Shown one piece after another: positions 16,503 through 25,885 of a stretch of 64,000 nt of DNA. This stretch comes from Sphingobium vermicomposti. Lineage in GTDB: Bacteria > Pseudomonadota > Alphaproteobacteria > Sphingomonadales > Sphingomonadaceae. The position numbers and the translations under genes are program-made. The notes under the pieces were generated by a model, which saw nothing but the letters and a program-made list of their open reading frames with translations, did not search any database and had not been told where the DNA came from. Numbering within the stretch: the stretch's first letter is position 1; every line of letters begins with the position of its first letter. Where the stretch lies: assembly GCF_011762025.1 (NCBI RefSeq), contig NZ_JAASQR010000002.1, forward strand, positions 1 to 64,000, written 5' to 3'.

Positions 16503-18265
16503 TCATCGCGATCGAGAGCGACCTGCCGAGTTTCAAGCCGGTCCGGCTCGGGCCGGGCCTGAACGTCCTGCTCGCCGACAAATCACCAAATTCCGGCGAG
16601 AAGCAGACGCGGAACAGTGCGGGCAAATCCAGCCTGGTCGAACTCATCCACTTCCTGCTCGGCGGCAAGTCGGCTGGCGCCCTCCCATCGCACGACGCCT
16701 TGAAAGCCTACACCTTCTACGGCACTTTTGCGTTTCGGGGTGGTCGGCTCCGGGTCGGCCGGTCCGGCGACGAGCCGTCGAAGATCATCGTCGACGAGGT
16801 TGCAGCTACCGCCTTCGGGTTGACCCCAAAGCTGGACAAGAAGACCGGCCTGCACTGGATCTCGAACGAGGTCTGGAAGGAGTTCCTCGGCAACCGGCTA
16901 TTCTCGCTGCCATTCCCCACCAGGGGAACCGCGTTCGAACAATCCTACACCCCGAGCTTCCGATCGATGGTCGCGTATTTCGTTCGACGGCGCGGCGGGT
17001 TTCTGCGGCCGGAAAAACACGCCGAGAAGCAGGGGGCATGGGATAGTCAGGTTAATCTATCCTACCTGCTGGGGCTTGATTGGACGATACCGTTCGAACT
17101 CGAGAAGGTCCGGCAACGGGAGAACCAACTCAAGGAACTCAAAAAGGCCGCGACGGCTGGAGCGGTCGGCGACATTATCGGCACGGTGGCAGAGCTGCGC
17201 CCAAGGGTGGTTGTCGCGGAAGCGAACGTCGAGAAACTCCGGGCGGATTTGACGGCATTCAAAGTCGTCGACAGCTACCGGGAGATGTCCGACCGGGCCG
17301 CGGCGATCCGTGGCGAGATGCTTGCGATCGAGCGGCATTTCGTCACGCTGAAACAGACTCTCGAGCATCTCGAAGCCAATTACAACGACGAGAAGCCACC
17401 CGCCTCGACTGACCTCGATCGCTTGTACAAGGCCGTCGGCATCGAGCTGCCGAACATCGCGATCCGCCGGTTCGAAGAGGTTAAGATCTTCCACGAGTCG
17501 GTGGTGTCGAACCGGCGCAAGCGGCTGGAACAACAGATCGAGGCGACCCGGCTGGAACTGGCGGATGGGGAAGCCCGATCGGCAGCGCTGGATGCCGAAC
17601 GCAGCGAGATCCTCCGCTTCCTCGAAGGCAGTGGTGCGCTGGAAGATTTCACTGCGTTGCAGGAGCGCTTGGCAGCGCAAGCCGTCGAGGCGGCCGCTTT
17701 ACGCGAACGCTACAAGGCCGCCGAGATTCTCGAAGGCGAGAAGACAGAGCTGGAGGGCGATCGCATCAATCTCAAACGCCGGCTGCAGGAGGATCATCAG
17801 GCCCGGCGCGCGCAACTCGACAAGGCGATCCTGTTCATCGGTGGAGCCATCGCCGATCTGTACGGCGATCGAACGGGGGAGTTTGTCATTGCCGCCAGGG
17901 ACAGTGGCCCGGCGTTTGAGATTACGATTCAGGGAGACCGGGGCGGGGGCATCTCGCAGATCGAGATATTCTGTCTCGATCTCGCTTTGTTGTCCCTGAC
18001 AGCTGACGCGAATCGCGGTCCCCGTTTCCTCGTTCACGACAGCCACCTGTTCGACGGCGTCGACGAGCGTCAGGTAGCAAAAGCCCTCCAGCTGGGAAAA
18101 GCGGCCGCAGACCGCATCTGTGGCCAATATCTCGTCACGATGAACTCGGACGTTTTCGACCGATTGCCGTTGCCGGGATCCTTCGATAAGCAGGCGTTCG
18201 TATTGTCGACGCGCCTCTCTGATGACGGCGAAGATGGCGGGCTCTTTGGGTTCCGATTTGACTAG
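16499..18265 (+). CDS. ABC-3C system ATPase (DUF2326-type, SMC-like)
   Basis: Seen: 588 residues with Walker A NSAGKSSLVELIHFLLGG (Lys43) near the N-terminus, a long heptad-like coiled coil from about 190 to 460, and a C-terminal head with IEIFCLDLALLSLT and FLVHDSHLFDGVDERQV, where the Walker B region ends in an HDS motif typical of DUF2326 proteins. The overall plan is RecN/SMC-like. It starts ATGA-overlapped with the middle component and is the last gene of the operon. Known: DUF2326 ATPases pair with ABC-3C effectors. Inferred: the sensor that recognises invading or abnormal DNA and licenses the nuclease-like subunit. ATPase identity is firm. Confidence 0.88.
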   Translation: MIIAIESDLPSFKPVRLGPGLNVLLADKSPNSGEKQTRNSAGKSSLVELIHFLLGGKSAGALPSHDALKAYTFYGTFAFRGGRLRVGRSGDEPSKIIVDEVAATAFGLTPKLDKKTGLHWISNEVWKEFLGNRLFSLPFPTRGTAFEQSYTPSFRSMVAYFVRRRGGFLRPEKHAEKQGAWDSQVNLSYLLGLDWTIPFELEKVRQRENQLKELKKAATAGAVGDIIGTVAELRPRVVVAEANVEKLRADLTAFKVVDSYREMSDRAAAIRGEMLAIERHFVTLKQTLEHLEANYNDEKPPASTDLDRLYKAVGIELPNIAIRRFEEVKIFHESVVSNRRKRLEQQIEATRLELADGEARSAALDAERSEILRFLEGSGALEDFTALQERLAAQAVEAAALRERYKAAEILEGEKTELEGDRINLKRRLQEDHQARRAQLDKAILFIGGAIADLYGDRTGEFVIAARDSGPAFEITIQGDRGGGISQIEIFCLDLALLSLTADANRGPRFLVHDSHLFDGVDERQVAKALQLGKAAADRICGQYLVTMNSDVFDRLPLPGSFDKQAFVLSTRLSDDGEDGGLFGFRFD

Positions 18266-18799
18266 CCGCACAGATAGTGTCGTCGACATCGGACTCGTAC
18301 CTTCCGTATCTTTCCCTCAAATCGTTCACCTCGTCGATCCAGGCGACCATCTCCCGTTCGCTTCACCGGGTGCGAACGGCGAAATCTTATACCTGTCGCC
18401 CTCCGGCTCAAGTTCTGTCGCTCTGCAAACCCGGTCGGCCGCGAATTGGACGTCGGCTTCTGACAATTAGCTGCAGTTCAGCAAGTTGTTTGCGAGCGGC
18501 AGAAATGTCCCAGACCCGGTCCTTCTTGGTGGTCGGCCGCTGGCTTGGGCGAAAGTCCGCTTCAAAATGCAGCATCCCGAACGGTAAGCGGCAGAGAATG
18601 GCGCCTTGCGACCGTTAAGCTGCCCGCGGGATCAGGATTTCCCAATGATTTGGGTGCCCATCGCTTTCATGTTGGGTGCACCATTTCACCGCAATGATTT
18701 GCGGACTGAATGATCGGCCCGTTTGCCGCCCGAGCATGACAAGTCATCCACAATCGCATTTGTGTAGCGGCGGACTTACTGACAAATTGCCGCGCAGAT
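18266..18799. other. gene-free boundary between defence island and two-component system
   Basis: No convincing gene on either strand; short frames lack recognisable motifs. It contains an imperfect 15-bp direct repeat at 18579-18593 and 18610-18624 (GAACGGTAAGCGGCA and GACCGTTAAGCTGCC), offset by 31 bp, about three helical turns. This could be a regulator site for the histidine kinase gene downstream or simply chance. No tRNA, integrase or attachment-site-like duplicate is visible here. Confidence 0.4.
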
Positions 18800-20464
18800 A
18801 TGGCAACGCGCAAACTATCCGGGTTCGTACCGATCCAACCGCCGGGCGGGATATGGCGGTCTTTGCGGGAGCGACTGCGGGTCAGCCCTTCTCCAGAAAG
18901 GCTCATTTCTACTGGCAGGCTGGTGGCGGTGCTCTTCGCGGCGCTTGCCATTTTTCTTGACCCTACACGGCCCGCCGGTTTCCTGAATGAAGCGCATTAT
19001 CTGCTGGCTGTGTATCTGGCATTTTCGTTGTCGCTGGTGATTGCGCCGCCATCATGGCCTTTCGGAAGCAGCCTGCACCTGATTTCCCATGGGGTCGATG
19101 TTCTCGCCCTGGCGGCGCTGGTCTATCTGACTGATGAACTGAGCAGCCCATTTTTCCCGTTCCTTCCCTTCATCCTGTTGGCGACGACACTGCGCTGGGG
19201 AATTTTAGGGGCGGTCATCGGGGCACTGGCCATGGAAGCCCTTTTGCTCGCGATCGGATGGGGCGATCTTTGGGATGGAGATTCCGAACTCAACGTGTTC
19301 ATCATGCGGTCCGCCTATTTTCTGGTAGCGGCAGCCATGCTCGGCTATTTCGGAGCGTGCCGGGCCAGCAACAGCAAACGTTTCGCGCAACTCGCCAGTT
19401 GGTCCTTCGCACCGGCCACGACGGACGCGCAGGTTTGGCTGACGGATTTGCTGGGCCATGCTTCTGGCCTGTTGCGCGCTGAGCGGCTCGTCCTGATTTG
19501 GCAAGACAAGAAGGGGGCAAGCGGTTCGGTGGCGCTGTGGGGACCGGAAGGACTTCGCTATAGTGCCATCGAAGACCCGTCTTTCTGGCGGACACATGCC
19601 GCCAGTCTTGTTCAAAATCCGCTGTCCCGAAAAAAGGAAGTGGCGCAACTGCAGGCGATCGGCGCTGCCCTGCAGTGGCCCAACCTGATCATCGACGCGG
19701 CGATGGTGCGTTCCGCGCACTTTGCGGGCGCGACCGCCGTCGGGCGGCTCTATGTGGTGGATGCCAATAATCGTCATGAGGATGCGCAACATCTGACCCA
19801 GATCACCGCCCTCAGGATCGGACATGAGCTGGAGCGCCTGGCGCTGATCCGTGCCGTCGCGGACAAGGCGCGGGACCAGGAACGGGTGCGCCTGACGCGG
19901 GACCTGCACGATAGCGTCCTGCAGGAGCTGACGGCTGCGTCCCTGAAGTTGAAGGCCGCGCGCGCTGCCATGCCGGAGGAAGCGCGGGAGCCGTTGAACG
20001 GTGTCAGCCACATCATGGCGGAACAGCAGCGCCGCATCCGCCTGTTCGTTGAAAACAGCCGCACGCGGGAGTCATTGCCCTTGCGCGACCTGTCCCTCTT
20101 GCTCGCGGAACGAGCCGACGAATTGTCCGATCAGTGGGGCTGCGACATCGCGCTTTCGGTGCAACCGCCTGATATGGAGGCACCCGGCAGCCTTCATCGG
20201 GAACTGACACAGTTGTTGAATGAAGCTACTGCTAACGCCGTTCGCCACGGTGGTGCCACTCGTCTTGCGGTCGAACTGCAGCAGCAGGACAAAGGCTTGT
20301 GCCTGACCATAGTGGACAATGGATGCGGCAGGGTTCCGTCAGCCGATGATGAGCCGACATGGCCCCGGTCGCTCCGCGCGCGGGTGCGGGACATGGGGGG
20401 TCGCCTTGCCATCACACGCTATGCGCCGGGACTTGCCATGAAGATCGAGGTGCCGTTGCCATGA
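18800..20464 (+). CDS. membrane sensor histidine kinase (NarX/DesK type, HisKA_3)
   Basis: Seen: several hydrophobic segments between about residues 35 and 190 (FAALAIFLD, LLAVYLAFSLSLVIAPP, FLPFILLATTL, AYFLVAAAMLGYFG), a GAF-like central part, then the dimerisation/phosphoacceptor helix VRLTRDLHDSVLQELTAA with the conserved His. The ATP-binding domain has N-box NEATANAVRHGG and G1 VDNGCGRVP. Known: this kinase class pairs with NarL/LuxR-type regulators. The stop codon overlaps the start of such a regulator (ATGA), so the two form one unit. The signal is unknown. Inferred: it may control the lipid/glycan gene run just downstream. Confidence 0.92.
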   Translation: MATRKLSGFVPIQPPGGIWRSLRERLRVSPSPERLISTGRLVAVLFAALAIFLDPTRPAGFLNEAHYLLAVYLAFSLSLVIAPPSWPFGSSLHLISHGVDVLALAALVYLTDELSSPFFPFLPFILLATTLRWGILGAVIGALAMEALLLAIGWGDLWDGDSELNVFIMRSAYFLVAAAMLGYFGACRASNSKRFAQLASWSFAPATTDAQVWLTDLLGHASGLLRAERLVLIWQDKKGASGSVALWGPEGLRYSAIEDPSFWRTHAASLVQNPLSRKKEVAQLQAIGAALQWPNLIIDAAMVRSAHFAGATAVGRLYVVDANNRHEDAQHLTQITALRIGHELERLALIRAVADKARDQERVRLTRDLHDSVLQELTAASLKLKAARAAMPEEAREPLNGVSHIMAEQQRRIRLFVENSRTRESLPLRDLSLLLAERADELSDQWGCDIALSVQPPDMEAPGSLHRELTQLLNEATANAVRHGGATRLAVELQQQDKGLCLTIVDNGCGRVPSADDEPTWPRSLRARVRDMGGRLAITRYAPGLAMKIEVPLP

Positions 20465-21117
20465 TCCGGTCGGTCTTTCTGATGGACGACCACCCGGTCG
20501 TACTTCGCGGGCTGGCCGATCTGGTCGCGATGGAGCCGGATTTTCAGGTTGTCGGCAGCACGACCGAAGGCGCCGGTGCCTTTGCGATGATTGATCGGCT
20601 GAGACCGGATATCGCCATTCTCGATATCAATTTGCCCGATGTCAGTGGCCTTGCGCTGTTAAGACGGCTTTGCGCGGCAGACCTGCCGGTTCGCGCCGTT
20701 TTTCTGACGTCGCTGATCACGCCGGCGCAATTGTCGGAAGCCATCGCCAATGGCATATGGGGTATCGTCCTGAAGGAAGCGGCTCCAGATACGCTGGTCG
20801 ATTGCCTGCGCGCCGTGGCCGATGGCCGACGCTGGTTGCCCGCTGAAATCGTGCGCAATGCCGATCCTCTATGGGATGAGGATATGGCATCCTCCACCTT
20901 CGACGCCCTTACGCCGCGCGAACGAGAGATCGCCAGCCGGGCATGCCGCGGTCTTTCCAACAAGGAGATTGCGAGGGAATTGGGTGCCGGCGAAGGTACG
21001 GTGAAGATCCACCTGCACAATATTTTCCAGAAGCTGCGCATCACAAATCGCACCGCCATGGCCGCGCTCTATTTTGAGCAGACGGGCGAGGCAAAGGGGG
21101 ATGCCTCAAATGGATAG
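20461..21117 (+). CDS. NarL/LuxR-family response regulator
   Basis: Seen: a receiver domain beginning SVFLMDDHPVVLRGL, phosphoacceptor Asp in AILDINLPDVSG and Lys in IVLKEAAP, followed by a C-terminal HTH with LTPREREIASRACRGLSNK and GTVKIHLHNIFQKL. I start at ATG 20461, which overlaps the kinase stop; a start further upstream would bury it in the kinase gene. It is about 100 bp from the aminotransferase gene at 21221, the most obvious local target. The 218-residue length is standard. Confidence 0.93.
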   Translation: MIRSVFLMDDHPVVLRGLADLVAMEPDFQVVGSTTEGAGAFAMIDRLRPDIAILDINLPDVSGLALLRRLCAADLPVRAVFLTSLITPAQLSEAIANGIWGIVLKEAAPDTLVDCLRAVADGRRWLPAEIVRNADPLWDEDMASSTFDALTPREREIASRACRGLSNKEIARELGAGEGTVKIHLHNIFQKLRITNRTAMAALYFEQTGEAKGDASNG

Positions 21118-21220
21118 GCCCGCTGCTTTTTGGAAGTATATAAATCCATGGATTCCGGCCTTCTTCACGAGGTCATAAACATGTCCCCATCGCCATTCAG
21201 GCGGAGGGGAATCAGACATT

Positions 21221-22705
21221 ATGGCCACGCAACTCAGGCCGGATTTTTCGTCCAGCTCCACCGAAAATCCGAACATCCTGACATTGGACCAGGCGCTCAA
21301 TCTGGACGTGCGAGAATCCAACCGGCTTTATGCACGTCACCTCAACCGCCATTTGCTGGAAATCTATGCGATCCTGGGCCTGGACGACCTGGATGTGCGC
21401 GCCTCGAAGGGGACAGTGCTGCACCTTGCCGATGGTCGGCGGATACTTGATTTTTCGACGGGCATGGGGGCCGTTGGACTTGGCCACAATCATCCGCGCA
21501 TCATAGCGGCCGAGCGCCTTTGCCACGATCGGGCGGTGCTGGACATTATCAAGCTGGCCCCGCACAAGCTGCAAGCTGCGCTGGCCTATAATCTTGCTGA
21601 AATCCTGCCCGATCCGCTGGACACGAGCTTCTTTGCCACGTCCGGGGCCGAAGCGAACGAGGCCGCGATGAAGCTGGCCGAACGGGTCCAGACTCCGAAG
21701 GGCAAGACCAAATTCCTGTGCATGCAGGGAGCTTTCCACGGCAAGACACATGGGGCGCTGTCACTCACCACCGCCACCAACGTGCACACCGGCTTCCTGC
21801 TGGGCGTGCCCAAGGAGAACATTCTCTATATTCCCTATGGCGATATCGAGGCGATGCGTAGCGCGATCGCGCAGGAAGGCGGGCCAAAGGGCAACAGCAT
21901 CATCGCCGCGATCATCGAAACCATACGCGGCACCGCCTGCGAAGTGCCGCCACCGGGATATCTGACGCAATTTGCCGACCTTTGCCGGGCGAACGACATA
22001 GTGTCGATCTTTGACGAGGTGAAGGTGGGCTGTGGGCGCACCGGGCGCTTTTGCGCCTTCATGCATGAAGATGTCGTGCCGGACATTGTGACGCTAGCAA
22101 AGACGCTAGGCGGCGGAAAACGGGCCATCGGTGCGATGGTGACGTCTCAGGCCCTGTTTGAAAAGGCTTATGGCAATCGCAACGATTGCACTCTGCACAG
22201 TTCGACCTTCAGCGGCATTGGTGAAACCTGCGCGGTTGCGATCGAAACGCTTAACGCCCTTTATGAAGACGGGCTGATCGACAATGCCCGGACAATGGGC
22301 GGTTATCTTGAAGCGCGGCTGGAGGCGTTGCGCGCCAAATATCCGCGCACGCTGCTGGAGGTTCGGGGGCGGGGACTGTTCCGTGCCATCCGGCTCAATT
22401 TTGGTGAGGATCGGGTATCGAAGCTGGTCGATGTTTCGGGCAGCTCGCTGTTCCAGACCTATCAGACGGTCCTGATCGGTGCATTGGCGCGGCAATTGTT
22501 CGAACGGCACGATGTCATGGTGCACTTTCAGCCGGGCGCGCGCGACATGCTGCATTTCATGCCGCCCTTCGTTGTGACAAAGGCGCAGATCGATCAATTG
22601 ATCGACGGACTGGACGACATTCTGGGTCGCGGGATTGCAGAATCCGCGGTCCGGTTCGTCGCTGGCAATGTGAAGCGGATCATTTCCAGCCGGGTGAAAA
22701 GCTGA
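21221..22705 (+). CDS. class III PLP-dependent aminotransferase
   Basis: Seen: fold-type I class III signatures: FSTGMGAVGLGHNHP, FFATSGAEANEAAMKLA, GAFHGKTHGALSLT, SIFDEVKVGCGRTG and TLAKTLGGGKRAIGAM, where Lys294 should hold PLP. Length 494 is slightly long for the family. Start ATG 21221 follows a GGAGGGG site. Its stop overlaps the start of the membrane glycosyltransferase gene (TGATGG). Known: this class transfers amino groups to aldehydes or keto acids (ornithine, GABA, acetylornithine and similar). The substrate cannot be read from sequence. Inferred from context: it may aminate a lipid- or sugar-derived carbonyl made by the downstream oxidoreductase. Confidence 0.88.
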   Translation: MATQLRPDFSSSSTENPNILTLDQALNLDVRESNRLYARHLNRHLLEIYAILGLDDLDVRASKGTVLHLADGRRILDFSTGMGAVGLGHNHPRIIAAERLCHDRAVLDIIKLAPHKLQAALAYNLAEILPDPLDTSFFATSGAEANEAAMKLAERVQTPKGKTKFLCMQGAFHGKTHGALSLTTATNVHTGFLLGVPKENILYIPYGDIEAMRSAIAQEGGPKGNSIIAAIIETIRGTACEVPPPGYLTQFADLCRANDIVSIFDEVKVGCGRTGRFCAFMHEDVVPDIVTLAKTLGGGKRAIGAMVTSQALFEKAYGNRNDCTLHSSTFSGIGETCAVAIETLNALYEDGLIDNARTMGGYLEARLEALRAKYPRTLLEVRGRGLFRAIRLNFGEDRVSKLVDVSGSSLFQTYQTVLIGALARQLFERHDVMVHFQPGARDMLHFMPPFVVTKAQIDQLIDGLDDILGRGIAESAVRFVAGNVKRIISSRVKS

Positions 22706-24261
22706 TGGACAGCTACGCCCCCACCCAAGCGCTGAACGAAGCGAAAACGAACGCTGACCCGGATCGATTCTGGGCAGTGGGCTTCCCCCTTCTGGCGGTT
22801 CTGATCTTCCTGATGTCCACCCATCAGGGGATCGGCATCCTGCCCGACAGCGCGCGCTACATGAACATGGCGGCAACGCCGTGGGATGCTCCGGTCTATG
22901 CCGCCATGCTGCAGCTTGTGGCATTGACCGGCATAGACATTGTCGCCGGTGCCTGGGGCATTGGACTGGTTCTCAGCGGGCTGAACGCTTTCCTGACCTG
23001 GCATATCCTGCGCGTGGCGAGCGGACGGGCGACCTATGCCGCCATGGGTACTGCGCTGGTCGTGATCGCGCCGCAGACAGTGGCGCTTTACGGGCTGGCC
23101 ATGTCGGAACCGCCATTCCTGACTGCGATCCTCGCGACGCTGCTCGCTTTCCTGCGCTATGTTCAGAGCGGCGACAGGCGTTGGCTGATTGCCGTGGGCG
23201 TTGGCATCGGGGTGGCATCGCTCGTCCGCTTCACAGGACCGGCGCTGGGTGCCGCCATGGCGCTGTTCCTGATCATAGATCCGCGCCATGATGCCAAACG
23301 TCGGGTGGCCGACGTGGCCCGCATCCTCATCCCCTCGGCGGTCATTTTCCTTGGCTGGGCGGCTATCGCCGCTGAAGTCAGCGGGCGGTCGACAGGGCGT
23401 CCGCTGGAATGGCTGGGCAATATGACCGCCAGGGAGTGGTGGCTGAGCTTCAACGCATTGGCCGCATGGATCGTATCCGATGAACTGCCCGCTGTAATGC
23501 GGCGCATCTTGTTCCTGATGGCCATGTCGGCCAGCCTGTTCATCCTTGTCCGCCATGGACGCAGCGTTCTGGGTCGGGCCGCCAACGGAAACGCCGAAGC
23601 GTCCCTGATCGCCATCCCGCTGGGCTTCTTCTTCTTCACCTATCTGGGCTTCATGGTTCTGGCCACGGCGATCGAAACCAACCTGCACCTCAACGGCCGC
23701 TATGCCTATCCGATCTACTGCACCAGCATCATGGCGGTGACGATCGCGATGGCGCAGGTGAATATTGCCGACCCTGTTATCAGGTGGTTGCACCGCGCGC
23801 TGATCGGCCTGGCATGCCTAATGCTGGTCAGTCACGGCATTCGCAGCACTGTTCGCGTGCACCAGGCATGGCAGGAAGGCGTGGGCTTCGCGTCACTCGA
23901 TTGGGCACGTTCCCCGACGCTTGCAGCCGTCGATCGGTTGCCGCGCGACGCCGTGATCTACTCAAACGGCTCCGACGCCATCGGCTATGTGCTGCGCCGC
24001 CCGGCGCGAGATATTCCCGCGCCCTTCATGCTGCGCACCGGTCGGGACGATCCCAATTTTCCCTATCGGGTGCAGCTTGCCGGGGCGCAAGCCGCACTCG
24101 CTCGCGGCAACACTTATGTGGTGTTTCTGAACCGCATCGATTGGCGCTTTTACATGGCATCGGAACAGGAACTGATCAGGCTGTTGCGCCTGGTTCCGGT
24201 CGCGAAACTGGAAGACGGCACGATTTATAAGGGTTCCATAAAAGAAGAGAGGCAGCAATGA
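22705..24261 (+). CDS. polytopic membrane protein, GT-C-type glycosyltransferase-like
   Basis: Seen: about ten hydrophobic segments, an early acidic motif in the first extracytoplasmic loop (GILPDSARYMNMA), a second loop GLAMSEPPFLTAILA, and a hydrophilic C-terminal domain from about residue 390. This is the layout of GT-C enzymes (ArnT, PMT, arabinosyltransferases), which use polyprenyl-phosphate sugars in the periplasm. No exact family is recognised. It overlaps the next gene by ATGA. Inferred: it may transfer the sugar made by the UbiA/HAD/oxidoreductase/epimerase set to an envelope acceptor. Confidence 0.7.
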   Translation: MDSYAPTQALNEAKTNADPDRFWAVGFPLLAVLIFLMSTHQGIGILPDSARYMNMAATPWDAPVYAAMLQLVALTGIDIVAGAWGIGLVLSGLNAFLTWHILRVASGRATYAAMGTALVVIAPQTVALYGLAMSEPPFLTAILATLLAFLRYVQSGDRRWLIAVGVGIGVASLVRFTGPALGAAMALFLIIDPRHDAKRRVADVARILIPSAVIFLGWAAIAAEVSGRSTGRPLEWLGNMTAREWWLSFNALAAWIVSDELPAVMRRILFLMAMSASLFILVRHGRSVLGRAANGNAEASLIAIPLGFFFFTYLGFMVLATAIETNLHLNGRYAYPIYCTSIMAVTIAMAQVNIADPVIRWLHRALIGLACLMLVSHGIRSTVRVHQAWQEGVGFASLDWARSPTLAAVDRLPRDAVIYSNGSDAIGYVLRRPARDIPAPFMLRTGRDDPNFPYRVQLAGAQAALARGNTYVVFLNRIDWRFYMASEQELIRLLRLVPVAKLEDGTIYKGSIKEERQQ

Positions 24262-25247
24262 TTGACAAGGCGATGACTGCTGGTCCGATCCCGACGTCAC
24301 GAGGCCGCTTTCGCGACTATGTCGCCATCGCCCGCCTGGACCATATGACGAAGCATGTCTTCATTCTGCCCGGCATAATCCTGGCCTATGTGCTGGTTCA
24401 TCCTGCGGTACAAACCGGACCGCTGACGATCCTGTTCGGCTTGTTGAGCGCGGTGGCCATCGCGTCGGCCAATTACGTCATCAACGAGTGGCTCGATCGC
24501 GAGTTCGATGCTTTTCATCCGTTGAAATGTGCGCGCACGGCCGTCCATCGCAGCCTGTCCGCGCCGATCATCTATACCGAATATATGCTGCTCGTGATCG
24601 TCGGCCTTTCGCTGGCCATGGGATTGGGCACCGTGTTCGCCTGGACAGCCGTGGGCTTCGTGCTTTCTGGCATCATCTACAATGTGATGCCGGTGCGGAC
24701 AAAGGACCGCGTCTATCTCGACGTGTTGAGTGAGAGCGTCAATAACCCCATCCGCCTGATGCTGGGATGGGCCATGATCGCGCCCTACACCATCCCCCCG
24801 GCCAGCCTTTTGCTGACCTATTGGATGGGTGGCGCTTTCCTGATGGCGGCGAAGCGGCTGGCCGAATATCGCGACATCAGCGCCGGTGGCGGCGCGGACC
24901 TGCTGCCTCGCTATCGCAGGTCTTTTGGCCGCTACACTGCAGAAAATCTTGCCGTATCCTGCCTGCTCTATGCGATCCTGTCGGCCTTTTTCCTGGCCGT
25001 GTTCCTTATCAAATATCGGCAGGAATATATTTTCGCGCTTCCCCTCATCGCCATCCTGTTCGCCAGCTATTTCTGGTTGGCGATGCTGCCGGGTTCAGTG
25101 GCTGCGCGCCCAGAGCGTCTCTTCCGATCGCGGCGGCTGATGCTGGCGTCATTGGTGGTTGTGGCATCGCTGACAGCGCTGACCTTCATCGACATGCCGT
25201 TCCTCAATGCGTTGTCCGCGCCGAGCTTCCTGCGTGTCAATCTATGA
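24258..25247 (+). CDS. UbiA-family prenyltransferase, DPPR-synthase-like
   Basis: Seen: a polytopic UbiA protein with aspartate motif 1 NYVINEWLDREFDAFHP and a second motif DVLSESVNNPIR. The segment LMAAKRLAEYRDI resembles the KR-x-AE signature of decaprenyl-phosphate phosphoribosyltransferases rather than of quinone or haem-O enzymes. The N-terminus (YVAIARLDHMTKHVFILPG) also fits that branch. Starts and ends with ATGA overlaps to the GT-C-like and HAD genes. Known: the mycobacterial homologue joins phosphoribosyl pyrophosphate to decaprenyl phosphate, and a phosphatase then removes the 5-phosphate. Inferred: the same chemistry here, supported by the HAD gene next door. Other aromatic or lipid acceptors remain possible. 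Confidence 0.82.
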   Translation: MIDKAMTAGPIPTSRGRFRDYVAIARLDHMTKHVFILPGIILAYVLVHPAVQTGPLTILFGLLSAVAIASANYVINEWLDREFDAFHPLKCARTAVHRSLSAPIIYTEYMLLVIVGLSLAMGLGTVFAWTAVGFVLSGIIYNVMPVRTKDRVYLDVLSESVNNPIRLMLGWAMIAPYTIPPASLLLTYWMGGAFLMAAKRLAEYRDISAGGGADLLPRYRRSFGRYTAENLAVSCLLYAILSAFFLAVFLIKYRQEYIFALPLIAILFASYFWLAMLPGSVAARPERLFRSRRLMLASLVVVASLTALTFIDMPFLNALSAPSFLRVNL

Positions 25248-25885
25248 GCATCGCGATCCCCTGGGACAGTTTCGACCTGATCGTGTTCGACATGGACGGG
25301 ACGCTGTATGACCAGCCGCCGTTGAGACGCCGGATGGCGGCACTGCTAGCGCGGGAGGCGATCCGCCAACGCAGCTTGTCGGTGATGCGAACGCTTGCCG
25401 CATTTCGACGGCAACGCGAAGCGATGGCCAATGCGGTGACGAACGACTTCGCCGTCGCGCAATATAGGCTGCCGGGTCACAGCCCGGACGCGGTGCGCGC
25501 CACTGTGATCGACTGGATGGAACAGCGCCCTCTTGCCATGCTGCGCGAATATCGCACGCCGGGAGCGGGGACGCTGTTCACGCGGCTGGCGCGCAACCAT
25601 GCCATTGCGATATTTTCCGACTATGCTGCGCAAGCCAAGCTGGCGGCGCTGGGGCTGTCGGCCCGCTATTGCGTAACCGCCGAAGATGTGGGGCGGCTGA
25701 AGCCCGACCCCGCCGGTCTATTGTGGTTGATGGAGCAGGCCAAAACCACGCCCCAACGGACGCTGATGATCGGCGATCGCGATGAACGGGATGGGGAAGC
25801 CGCGCGCCGCGCTGGTGTGCGGGCACTGATCCGGGGCCGTGATTTCCGGCATTTTGATGATCCGATTTTTCGCCATGCTTCCTGA
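25244..25885 (+). CDS. HAD-superfamily hydrolase (phosphatase)
   Basis: Seen: HAD motif I DLIVFDMDGTLYDQ at the N-terminus, motif II IAIFSDYAAQAKL, motif III KPDPAGL and motif IV MIGDRDERDGEAARRAG. Length 213 residues. The start overlaps the UbiA stop (ATGA at 25244). Known: small HAD phosphatases hydrolyse sugar or lipid phosphates. Inferred: it may dephosphorylate the prenyl-phospho-sugar made by the UbiA enzyme, although mycobacteria use a different phosphatase fold for that step. Confidence 0.88.
   Translation: MSIAIPWDSFDLIVFDMDGTLYDQPPLRRRMAALLAREAIRQRSLSVMRTLAAFRRQREAMANAVTNDFAVAQYRLPGHSPDAVRATVIDWMEQRPLAMLREYRTPGAGTLFTRLARNHAIAIFSDYAAQAKLAALGLSARYCVTAEDVGRLKPDPAGLLWLMEQAKTTPQRTLMIGDRDERDGEAARRAGVRALIRGRDFRHFDDPIFRHAS

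Noticed and set aside
18135..18350. Minus-strand frame starting MVAWIDEVNDLRERYG at the island edge
   Set aside because: It overlaps the ABC ATPase end and quickly degenerates into Arg-rich sequence; no family resemblance.
1..18799. Integrase, transposase, tRNA-linked attachment site or CRISPR array for the island
   Set aside because: I looked for such signatures but found none in the window; the island's mobility genes may lie to the left of position 1.
22594..23793. 399-codon open frame antisense to the GT-C-like gene
   Set aside because: Sequence is His/Arg/Gln/Gly-rich without motifs, and the sense strand has a clear membrane protein.
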